35,864 bases of DNA from Saprospiraceae bacterium (GTDB lineage Bacteria; Bacteroidota; Bacteroidia; Chitinophagales; Saprospiraceae). Shown in pieces: positions 1-6,526 of the stretch. The notes beneath the pieces are model-generated. The model was not told where the DNA came from. It saw only the letters and a list, made by a program, of their open reading frames with translations, and did no database searches. Position 1 is the stretch's first letter. Each line of letters begins with the position of its first letter. The DNA is taken from assembly GCA_021604865.1 (NCBI GenBank), contig BQJU01000071.1:1-35864 (forward strand). Direction: 5' to 3'. Made by a program: the position numbers and the translations under genes.

Positions 1-144
1 ACTCATACCATTTTCCAATTTTGATATTTGTGCTTTCTGAACCCCCACTAATTCACCCAACTCCTCTTGTGTTAAATTTCTTTCTTTTCTAGCTCTCTTT
101 ATCATCTCCCCTATTAAATCTAACTGCAACTCAAATTCATAAGG
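1..144 (-). pseudogene. 5'-truncated XRE/HigA-type antitoxin, cut by window edge
   Basis: The minus strand from 144 to the window edge reads as a helix-turn-helix of the XRE family, with the typical run RKERNLTQEELGELVG followed by QKAQISKLENG. This is the DNA-binding core of HigA-like antitoxins of host-inhibition-of-growth modules. The 3' part lies outside the window. The 5' part is missing: reading back from the helix, an in-frame TAG sits at 145-147 inside the GC-rich repeat that begins at 142, and the first in-frame ATG (103-105) is already inside the domain region where full-length homologues have about 30-40 more residues. Coding similarity therefore stops exactly where the repeat begins, which points to truncation by insertion or recombination. 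No HigB toxin is visible on the upstream side. A short functional protein starting at 105 remains possible. Confidence 0.6.
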
Positions 145-271
145 CTACGGCCGCGCACCGTCGTCGAAGCCTTTCGCTTGCGCCGAAGCTTTCTCCGGCG
201 GCCGTAGCCTTTGGCGAAGGACTCAGCGAAGGAGCATGGCGCAGACGCCCGGAGAAAGCTTCAGCGCAAGC
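142..271. repeat. GC-rich compound inverted repeat element
   Basis: This block is far richer in GC than its AT-rich surroundings and contains two nested inverted repeats. A perfect 12-bp pair lies at 142-153 and 199-210 (AGGCTACGGCCG against its complement). A 22-of-23 pair lies at 176-198 and 249-271, containing GCTTGCGCCGAAGC. The core CGCTTGCGCCGAAGCTT (175-191) recurs with one change at 19723-19739 between kdgF and the PL17 gene, so this is a dispersed family. No protein is encoded convincingly in it. It is probably a small non-autonomous palindromic element that landed in the antitoxin gene at its left edge. Confidence 0.65.
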
Positions 272-383
272 GTATGCTTGGCCTCCAAACATGAACTCAG
301 CAATAGGCCCACTTTTGTAGCACTTTTCAGCTCATTTTGCAAAAGTGTCGTCCAACCACTCCCTCCTCAGCACAACAATAATC

Positions 384-457
384 TATTCAATACCCATAAT
401 TCTCTGCTGGATGGCCGGTGCGTTCAACATAGCGTCATCGCTACGACCATCGCTGGT
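384..457. repeat. Left copy of 73-bp diverged direct repeat
   Basis: About 73 bases here match 1314-1387 in the same orientation at roughly 62 of 73 positions, counted by eye. Both contain CCCATAAT, CTCTGCTGGA and CATCGCT. The copies are 930 bp apart and enclose the orphan ORF at 502-873 and the histidine kinase remnant. No ORF in the repeat looks real. Between 272 and 501 nothing else was recognised. Confidence 0.7.
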
Positions 458-501
458 GCTCTGCCTCGGTTTGACGGTTATTTGTTAGTGCCAGCTTTTT
501 T

Positions 502-873
502 TTACCAATATTTTTTTAATTCACTCTTCAATTCCAATTTACAATTCCCTTTTGCGCTACTATACATTTCAGGGGTTCCAACAAATTCAATCGAATATAA
601 ATTTTCCTTAATATTTGAAATCTCTATTTTAACGTCTACAAAATTTTGATGCATTCCGTCGTAATACCCAGTATAATAATTAACATGCCATTCATCCCCA
701 ATTTCATCTTCACTTGGCATTTCTAATTTTAATGAATTAGTTTCAAGTAAATTAACTTTTGTTTTTATCCGTATTTCAATAGTTGGAGGAAAAACATTAT
801 TTTTAGATTCACAATCTTCTGCCTTAATCCAAAAATTTATTAGGTAAAAATCTTCTTTGGGAGTAAAAGACAA
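502..873 (-). CDS. Hypothetical small acidic protein, possibly 5'-degraded
   Basis: The family is not recognised. The predicted product is a 124-codon, AT-rich, beta-strand-rich soluble protein with alternating charged and aromatic residues, without signal peptide or membrane segment. The style (FTPKEDFYLINFWI, then VDVKIEISN) recalls small immunity or orphan proteins of polymorphic toxin loci, but that is only an impression. The only start at this end is TTG at 873. The same frame continues in protein-like sequence (KLKIDNETFDIYEG) back to a TAA at 928-930 with no ATG, GTG or TTG before it, so the original start has probably been lost. It lies alone between two direct repeats, with no partner gene. 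Confidence 0.45.
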   Translation of the reverse strand: MSFTPKEDFYLINFWIKAEDCESKNNVFPPTIEIRIKTKVNLLETNSLKLEMPSEDEIGDEWHVNYYTGYYDGMHQNFVDVKIEISNIKENLYSIEFVGTPEMYSSAKGNCKLELKSELKKYW

Positions 874-1080
874 TCGACCTTCATAAATATCGAATGTCTC
901 ATTATCTATTTTTAGCTTTTTTGCAATTTACCCAATTTTAAAGGATAATCATACAATGCCTTTTGGGTACTTTTGCTTTTTGTGTCCTCTTTGTAGAACT
1001 TTGGACTGAAGGGAGCTCGTTTTTGCTTTTTGATAGCCCATAAAACTGTACACACGCTGGAGCCAGCACTTCGAAAAAAA

Positions 1081-1191
1081 TCGCTCGGCCTCAAAAGTAT
1101 CGAATCCAGAGTTAAATTCCTCCGCGGCACGCTGGATATTGACAGCGTTATTGGTGAGGGAACTAGGGTGACTGTGAATGTACCGGGATAA
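1081..1191 (+). pseudogene. C-terminal fossil of a sensor histidine kinase
   Basis: On the plus strand a 36-codon stretch reads SLGLKSIESRVKFLRG followed by TLDIDSVIGEGTRVTV and ends at TAA 1189-1191. This is the G2-box end of the GHKL ATPase domain (GLGL...SR...G.l.i.S..G.GT.v.v.iP) found in HisKA_3-type kinases that pair with NarL/LuxR regulators. Upstream of 1072 the similarity disappears, so only the tail of the gene survives. Minus-strand frames over the same bases are longer but do not look like protein. The remnant sits inside the interval bounded by the direct repeats at 384 and 1314. Confidence 0.7.
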
Positions 1192-1313
1192 TTGGTGATG
1201 GACGATGGGCAATGATCGATGGGCGATGAATGGGCTGCTGACTTGTGTTTTTTTAACAAGTCTGGAGACTTGAGGGCATTCCGCATCGTGTCGGGAGACA
1301 CTCGCGAGCGACT

Positions 1314-1387
1314 TATTCAACACCCATAATCCTCTGCTGGAGGGCGGCTGCGTTCTACACAGCATCATCGCTATGGCCGTCGCTGGC
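1314..1387. repeat. Right copy of 73-bp diverged direct repeat
   Basis: This is the second copy of the repeat at 384-457, in the same orientation. It ends 3 bp before the stop codon of the TPR regulator gene (1391-1393), so it may lie in that gene's 3' untranslated region. Divergence of about 15% between the copies says the duplication is not recent. Confidence 0.7.
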
Positions 1388-1390
1388 CCC

Positions 1391-3208
1391 TTAAAATTTA
1401 AGGAAATATTCATTCATTTTTTTGGCCTGTTCGACGTTCATTTTCTTGCGCATGCGGTACCTTACCTTTTTCACACCCTCAGGACTAATATTTAATAGGT
1501 TGGCGATACCTTTTGTGTCTAGATTCATTTTTAGTAGGCATGCCATGCGGTATTCGCCAGCGGTGAAATCAGGATGGACCTTGTTTATTTTTTTATTAAA
1601 ATCCGAATGCACCATTTCAAAGGATTTTAGGAATTTTTCCCAGTCTTCATCCGCATTCAGATCACGGTTGATTTGTTGACTTAGTTTATTGATCTGTTTA
1701 TTATTTACTCCGCTTGAATCCGATTTCAATGTTTTTATCTTATTATCCAGCCCGTGTAGAAATTCATTTTTCCGACAGAGTTGTAATGCTTTGGAGGCGA
1801 GTTCCTGTTTTTTAAAATCTAATTCTAAATGGAGCTGCTGATTCTTCAACTCTGCTACCTTTCGCCTTTCGGTCTCTACGACTTTTTGATTTAAAATTCT
1901 GGTTCTATGCAGCCAAAACAACAGTGCTCCCAAAAGTAAGCTCGAGATAAGAACGATCCAGAGGCGAGTATTTTTCACCTGATCGAGTTCGGCATTTTTT
2001 GATAAGAGGGCGATTTCATTGTCCTTCTTTTCCGTTTCATATTTGGTTTCTAATTCTGAAATATTGTGCAATACTTCTAAAGACTTGACAGAGTCATTAT
2101 GTATAATATACTTGAGTACTATCTGATAAGCATCCTCAAACTTTCCTGCTTCTGCCTGCACTTCGTATAAATTTTTTATACAACCGGTATAAACCTCAAG
2201 CTGGTTTAAAGAATCAAAAAGAAAAGCAGCCCGCTCTATATTTGGAACGGCTTTGGCATAATTTCCCAATTTGCTATAAATTACGCCCATATCCCGCAAT
2301 AATTCTGCATAAAACATTTCAGATTCCATTTCTTTGGCAAGGGGCTGAATACGTTCATAATATTTTATTGCTTGATCATATTTGCCCAGAGATTGATAGG
2401 CACGACCAATATTCCCCATACTTGCCATCATTTTATAGGTCATATTGAGTCTCTTATAAATGGCTACAGCTTGCATATTCAAGTCTATAGCCACTTCCCT
2501 GTTTTCCAGGGTCATTGCTATATTGGATAAAGCATCCGCCTTTGAAGCTTCGTTTTCGACCTGTTCTGAGTAAGCTAAGACTTTTCGAAAATGTTCTTCC
2601 GCTTTATTATTTTCACCAAGCGCATAATAAACACTACCCAGTGCATTATGCACTTTAGAAATAGAGGCGCTATCGGTTAATTCTTCAAAAATTCTAAGTG
2701 CCGCAAAATGATTATGTAAAGCTTCACCATAAGCCCCCTTTTTTCTGAGAATAATGCCAATATTATTTTCCATCATGGCTTCCTGATCGCGCAGTCCTCT
2801 GTTTTCATAATAATCTCTTGCCAGTCCGAAAAAATAGATAGAACTATCAACATCCCCATGATAATTCTGATAAATACCTTGTAACCGATAGACGTCTGCC
2901 AACAGCCCTAATTTTGGATGTCGTTTAGCAATTGTTTCCTGTTCAGAGATCAACTTTGAGGTAAAGACAGGATCGGAGAAAACCGTTTTTCGCCCGAGAT
3001 CTTTCAGCATCTGAAACCGCAAACTATCCGGTGAATTGGGAATAGCATCGTAAGCGGTTTGCCATTTATTGGCCTGTCCATAATGAGAACCAGGGAATCC
3101 TATTGTGATAAGACAGCAAGTTAATAAAACATTTAGACCATAGCTTTTAAGTCGATGAATACAAAAGCACTCTTTATAATTTAAACGTATTAACATGTGT
3201 CTTTTCAT
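1391..3208 (-). CDS. Membrane-anchored TPR protein with C-terminal LuxR-like helix-turn-helix
   Basis: This is a 605-residue protein of a type common in Bacteroidota. Residues 1-45 contain a signal or membrane segment (LNVLLTCCLITIGF). Residues about 80-390 form a TPR superhelix (DQEAMMENNIGIILRKKGAY, KVHNALGSVYYALGENNKA, NIGRAYQSLGKYDQAIKYYE). One transmembrane helix lies at about 416-433, a coiled coil at about 437-490, and a LuxR/GerE-like HTH at 548-600 (AGEYRMACLLKMNLDTKGIA, then NISPEGVKKVRYRMRKKM). The layout places the TPR domain in the periplasm and the HTH in the cytoplasm, so it should act as a one-component signal-responsive transcription regulator. Its ligand is unknown. It is transcribed divergently from the CDC-like lipoprotein gene with 344 bp between them, making that gene a candidate target. 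Met5 is an alternative start. Confidence 0.85.
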   Translation of the reverse strand: MKRHMLIRLNYKECFCIHRLKSYGLNVLLTCCLITIGFPGSHYGQANKWQTAYDAIPNSPDSLRFQMLKDLGRKTVFSDPVFTSKLISEQETIAKRHPKLGLLADVYRLQGIYQNYHGDVDSSIYFFGLARDYYENRGLRDQEAMMENNIGIILRKKGAYGEALHNHFAALRIFEELTDSASISKVHNALGSVYYALGENNKAEEHFRKVLAYSEQVENEASKADALSNIAMTLENREVAIDLNMQAVAIYKRLNMTYKMMASMGNIGRAYQSLGKYDQAIKYYERIQPLAKEMESEMFYAELLRDMGVIYSKLGNYAKAVPNIERAAFLFDSLNQLEVYTGCIKNLYEVQAEAGKFEDAYQIVLKYIIHNDSVKSLEVLHNISELETKYETEKKDNEIALLSKNAELDQVKNTRLWIVLISSLLLGALLFWLHRTRILNQKVVETERRKVAELKNQQLHLELDFKKQELASKALQLCRKNEFLHGLDNKIKTLKSDSSGVNNKQINKLSQQINRDLNADEDWEKFLKSFEMVHSDFNKKINKVHPDFTAGEYRMACLLKMNLDTKGIANLLNISPEGVKKVRYRMRKKMNVEQAKKMNEYFLKF

Positions 3209-3552
3209 AAGTGAATTTCAATAAAGTTTCGCTTCTAAGTTATGAAAAAGGAGAACATTATGTCCTATTATTCCTAAAACTTCAATATTTGATTGTCCAT
3301 CTTAATAAAAAACGAAAAAGGGTTCAAGTATCTGATAGTCAGAGATTTACGAAGTATATTGTTTTTAGCCGGTAATTTTGTCCACCATTTGTCCACCCCA
3401 ATTTTCATTAAGTTGTTAAATAGTACCCTTATTGTCCCTCCCGGATTTTTGCTTCCAGGCTCGAAAAACCTTCATATTGGGTTCGACAATAAGCCATTCC
3501 TTTTACAAGCCTGAATGCGCTTACCTTTTCAAAAAAAATGAACTGAATTAAA
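3209..3552. other. Divergent intergenic region
   Basis: This 344-bp region lies between the divergent TPR regulator and CDC-like genes and must contain both promoters. The only clear structure is the tandem 11-bp repeat at 3377-3397. The sequence TAATTTTG at 3373-3380 fits the Bacteroidota -7 box TAnnTTTG for rightward transcription, but no TTG lies at a proper -33 distance. No small gene was recognised. Confidence 0.4.
3377..3397 (+). promoter_or_regulatory. Tandem 11-bp direct repeat TTTGTCCACC, candidate regulator site
   Basis: TTTGTCCACC occurs at 3377-3386 and again at 3388-3397, a period of 11 bp or about one helical turn. Such spacing suits a dimeric regulator binding one DNA face. 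It lies about 155 bp before the CDC-like start codon and about 170 bp from the regulator start, and overlaps a TAnnTTTG box. Binding by the neighbouring TPR/HTH protein is inference only. Confidence 0.35.
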
Positions 3553-5415
3553 ATGAAAAATTTAAATGGAGAGCTGCTAATTTTCGTGGCCATGATGATC
3601 TTTATTCTTGGTAGTTGTAAAAAAGATAATGATATGCCTGATCCAAATCCAATGGGATTGACATTTGAAGAAGTCATTAGTGCTGGTGGAACGATTGCTC
3701 CACCAACAGTAAGCGAAGTAATAGATACGACTAATATCGAGACAAACGTCAACATCGGAAATGCAACCTATAATTGCACCACAGTAACATATGATGTCAA
3801 TGCGGCATCAGGAGGTACCGGAGGATTTCCGCTTTTTAATCCTACTGCGGATGTTATTTATCCCGGAAGTATGCTACAAGGAAATTCCTTGAATCAGGCA
3901 ACACCCAATCCTATAGTAGTGGATCGTGCGGGAGGTAGTCTCTCGATTGATATTCTTGACGGCAATTTGGTTTCTTCTTTCGAAGTCGATAAAGTAAAGA
4001 AGAGTACGATTACTGATGGTATTAATAATATCATTGCCAATGCAACGGGTACGCTACCCGCTAATTTTAATCTGAAAGTTGAGAGCATCCAAAGTCGGGA
4101 GGAGTTTGCCCTGGCACTCGGTGTTGATGTGGACGGAGCTTTTCTTGATATTGAATCCACCTTAGATTATGCTTATAGCTCCGATAAAAGTGCTTTTATG
4201 GTAACCCTCAATCAGAGTTATTACACCATCAGTTTTGACCTGCCGGCTTCACTAGATGATCTGTTTACACCATCTGTTACTCCTCAACAATTAAGTAATT
4301 ACGTCGGAGAGAATAATCCAGCCACCTATATTTCGAGTGTAAATTATGGCCGTATTTTCTATTTGCTTATCGAATCCTCTTCGACACAACATGAGCTGGA
4401 TGTTGCGGTAAGATCCGCATTTAATGGTGTAACGACTGATGTGGAAACAACTCTGGATATCAATTACTTCAATGACCTAGAAGAAGTTACTTATAGTGTC
4501 TTTGCATATGGAGGTGACGCCGCCCCGACTTTCGATGCCGTCGGTGTGACAGATATCAATTCATTGATAGATGTGCTCAAACAAAGTACTTCCCTCGGTG
4601 CTGCCAAACCGCTTTCTTATGTAGTTAGAAATGTTTCCAATAATCAGATTGTTGCTACCCAACTAGCCACCACCTACGATGTAGTGGATTGTGAGCAAGT
4701 TGGGGCTCATGGTACTCATCCTGCCCTTGCTCACTGGACGAATCACCCCTTACTCGAAGGTTTTGGTCCAATTACCGCTGCTTATAGTGACGGGCCAGAA
4801 AAGCAAATCCTAGTTAATGCACAGGGCCAATGGCTAAGAAGTACCATCGATAGTAATGGAGAGGGCCAGTTAGAAGGACCTTATGAAATGAATGGACTAC
4901 CTTTTACGAGTGTGGGTGCTACTTGTAGATTGCGGGGCCCGTTCACTTCGTTATATGTTTTTAACGAATTGGGTAACCAGTATGCTGTATTGGATATTAA
5001 CGGTAATTGGAGTCAGATACATGAACATTCTGCTTACTTTTCTGGTCAAAGCCCTTTTCTGAGTGTCGGCGTGGGTGCAATCGCTTATTTCGAAAAATTT
5101 CCCATGGGACTTGCAAATGCTTTTCCATGGGGGCATACTCACTATATGTTTAATAAGCCGGGCAATAACTACGCGGTAGTCGGTTGGGAACCTAATTCCA
5201 ACAATCAACATTTTTATAATGTGGCCGATGTCAATACAGATTTAGGGGTGCAAGGGAAGATTGACGGTGTCGGGGCGGCTTTAGGCTTTCAATACGATAC
5301 TGGTTCAAATATTGATTTAGGGGTTCTCGTGATGTTTAATTTAGCCGGTACGGAATACGTCGTACGGGCAGATCTTGGGAATGGCGTGGAAGTGATTGGC
5401 CCCTTTGAACTATAA
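3553..5415 (+). CDS. Cholesterol-dependent-cytolysin-like (CDCL) surface lipoprotein with C-terminal repeat domain
   Basis: This is a 620-residue lipoprotein with a type II signal peptide, lipobox LGSC and Cys22. Residues about 30-385 follow the thiol-activated cytolysin family (PF01289) domains 1-3. Visible landmarks are VIYPGSMLQGNSL (101-113), the conserved strand NPATYISSVNYGRIFY (245-260), YSVFAYGGDAA (324-334, equivalent to the cytolysin glycine pair) and AKPLSYVVRN (361-370). The Trp-rich undecapeptide and domain 4 of Gram-positive toxins are absent. Residues about 390-620 are instead a beta-rich region with repeated GNxYAV-type units (GNQYAVLDINGNW, GNNYAVVGW, GTEYVVRAD), hemopexin- or lectin-like in look. 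CDC-like proteins of Bacteroidota are known to form pores as pairs or alone. Whether this one is a toxin against other cells, or works in the envelope, cannot be told. No partner gene is adjacent. Confidence 0.8.
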   Translation: MKNLNGELLIFVAMMIFILGSCKKDNDMPDPNPMGLTFEEVISAGGTIAPPTVSEVIDTTNIETNVNIGNATYNCTTVTYDVNAASGGTGGFPLFNPTADVIYPGSMLQGNSLNQATPNPIVVDRAGGSLSIDILDGNLVSSFEVDKVKKSTITDGINNIIANATGTLPANFNLKVESIQSREEFALALGVDVDGAFLDIESTLDYAYSSDKSAFMVTLNQSYYTISFDLPASLDDLFTPSVTPQQLSNYVGENNPATYISSVNYGRIFYLLIESSSTQHELDVAVRSAFNGVTTDVETTLDINYFNDLEEVTYSVFAYGGDAAPTFDAVGVTDINSLIDVLKQSTSLGAAKPLSYVVRNVSNNQIVATQLATTYDVVDCEQVGAHGTHPALAHWTNHPLLEGFGPITAAYSDGPEKQILVNAQGQWLRSTIDSNGEGQLEGPYEMNGLPFTSVGATCRLRGPFTSLYVFNELGNQYAVLDINGNWSQIHEHSAYFSGQSPFLSVGVGAIAYFEKFPMGLANAFPWGHTHYMFNKPGNNYAVVGWEPNSNNQHFYNVADVNTDLGVQGKIDGVGAALGFQYDTGSNIDLGVLVMFNLAGTEYVVRADLGNGVEVIGPFEL

Positions 5416-5435
5416 GATATATTTTTTTTGAAAAG

Positions 5436-5470
5436 GCATGGGGGCGATGGTGTCCCTGTGTTTTTTTTTG
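5436..5470 (+). terminator. Possible rho-independent terminator after the CDC-like gene
   Basis: About 20 bp after the stop codon a GC-rich segment with imperfect self-complementarity (CATGGG near 5438-5443 against CCCTGTG at 5454-5460) is followed by nine to ten T residues (5461-5469). The stem is imperfect, so this is a moderate call. Confidence 0.4.
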
Positions 5471-5471
5471 C

Positions 5472-5804
5472 CCTAATTCTGTTCTTAATTGATCACTATG
5501 CCCTTAAACACCTATATACAAGGCAATAAAAGCATCAATATTCGTGAATAAAGTGGTAGTGGAAGCATAAAAAATAAGCTACTTTTGTTAAAGGCCTATT
5601 CCCTCAAAACCTTTGCCTTTGTCGACCAGATTGGATTAACAATATTCCATATTGTTGTTGTCATACGCCTTTGCTTTTTCAGCTATTCTGCAACCGCAGC
5701 AATTTTGAAGATGCAGAAAATGATCACCGATACCGTAACTACAATTATCAATGATGCATATAAAATTTGGCAAGAATCTGATGCGAGCAGTTGAAGGATC
5801 TACT
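5472..5804. other. Intergenic stretch, no gene recognised
   Basis: A 69-codon frame at 5585-5794 opens with TTG and lacks any familiar motif. Another short frame near 5697-5750 reads NFEDAENDHRYRNYNYQ before a stop and could be a gene tail fragment, but it was not assigned. Given the sulfatase wreck that follows, this is probably decayed coding sequence. Confidence 0.4.
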
Positions 5805-6324
5805 ATGCTCATCATTTTCGTAGTCCTATCATTGCTAGCTAGCTGCGAATCTAAAAAAGAGCAGGACGAGCAACGCCCGAACATTATTTGAGCACCGTGC
5901 AATCGGTAGATGATGGGGTAGGCCAAATACTCGACTATCTGAAAGAAAATACCATAGTGGTTTATACTTCCGACCAGGGCTTTTATCTCGGCGAGCATGG
6001 TTGGTTTGGTTAACGATTTATGTACGAAGAATCCTTCAGCCCCCCCTTCTGGTGAAATATCCCAAAGAGGTCAGGGCAGGTGCGAGAAATAAAGATTTAA
6101 TCGAAAATGTTGATTTCTCTGCCTTATTTGCCGATTACGCCGGAATAGCTTATCCCGAAAGTATGCAAGGGAGAAGTTTTCGGGAAAACCTCAAAGGAAA
6201 TACCCCTGACAACGGGAGGGACTATTCCTATTCTCGCTATTGGGACCATTCCAGGGACCGACCGGAGCAATTTGGACGCAGACAACCCGGAAATTTTGGA
6301 GATCATAGCTCAGCACTGGGATGA
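5805..6324 (+). pseudogene. Sulfatase (S1 family) pseudogene, multiply disrupted
   Basis: The ATG at 5805 opens a lipoprotein signal (MLIIFVVLSLLASC) followed by the typical sulfatase entry RPNII, then a TGA. Coding resumes in another frame deep inside the enzyme: [35 protein letters not shown], a stop at 6010-6012, then RFMYEESF. A shift in a C-run (about 6041-6047) leads into PLLVKYPKEVRAG, DFSALFADYAGIAYPESMQGRS and YSRYWDHS. The catalytic C/S-x-P-x-R region is entirely deleted. At least one large deletion, one nonsense change and one frameshift are therefore visible. Near the end another frame reads NPEILEIIAQHW, like a sulfatase C-terminus, suggesting a further shift. The closest kin are sulfatases of fucan or carrageenan loci, and the intact GH95 gene follows directly. 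Confidence 0.85.
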
Positions 6325-6444
6325 ATAATAAACCCAAGTTGCGATAGATAGAATAAATGATTGGCAAATTTAGGCGATGATGGGAAATCATGGCCTAAAT
6401 CGTTTTTCTAGTGCTTCAGGAATTGAAATCAATCCTGGCGGTTT

Positions 6445-6465
6445 GACGGCTGACGGCTGACGGCT
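6445..6465. repeat. Three tandem copies of GACGGCT
   Basis: The 7-bp unit GACGGCT is repeated three times at 6445-6451, 6452-6458 and 6459-6465, upstream of the GH95 gene. It may be a simple slippage tract; no regulatory role is evident. Confidence 0.6.
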
Positions 6466-6526
6466 CACTTCTAACTTCAAAATGTCCAGTAGTGTAGGGT
6501 TAAAAACATCAAACAAATTAAACATT

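Larger units (their letters stand above)
928..1390. other. Gene-poor stretch with kinase remnant and low-complexity runs
   Basis: Apart from the kinase fossil (1081-1191) and the right direct repeat (1314-1387), this stretch holds GATGGGC-like low-complexity sequence around 1196-1236. It also holds a short inverted repeat, GACTTGT at 1240-1246 and ACAAGTC at 1256-1262, around a T-run. No intact gene was recognised. Confidence 0.5.

Noticed and set aside
236-649. 137-codon plus-strand frame
   Set aside because: It starts inside the GC-rich palindrome, runs through the direct repeat and into the antisense of the 502-873 gene, and has no family motif.
912-1413. Two overlapping minus-strand frames of 129 and 154 codons
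   Set aside because: Their composition is not protein-like, they overlap each other and the direct repeat, and the plus strand holds a recognisable kinase tail at 1081-1191.
5585-5794. 69-codon plus-strand frame with a hydrophobic stretch
   Set aside because: It has a TTG start, no motif and lies in decayed DNA before the sulfatase wreck. The opposite strand frame is equally unconvincing.
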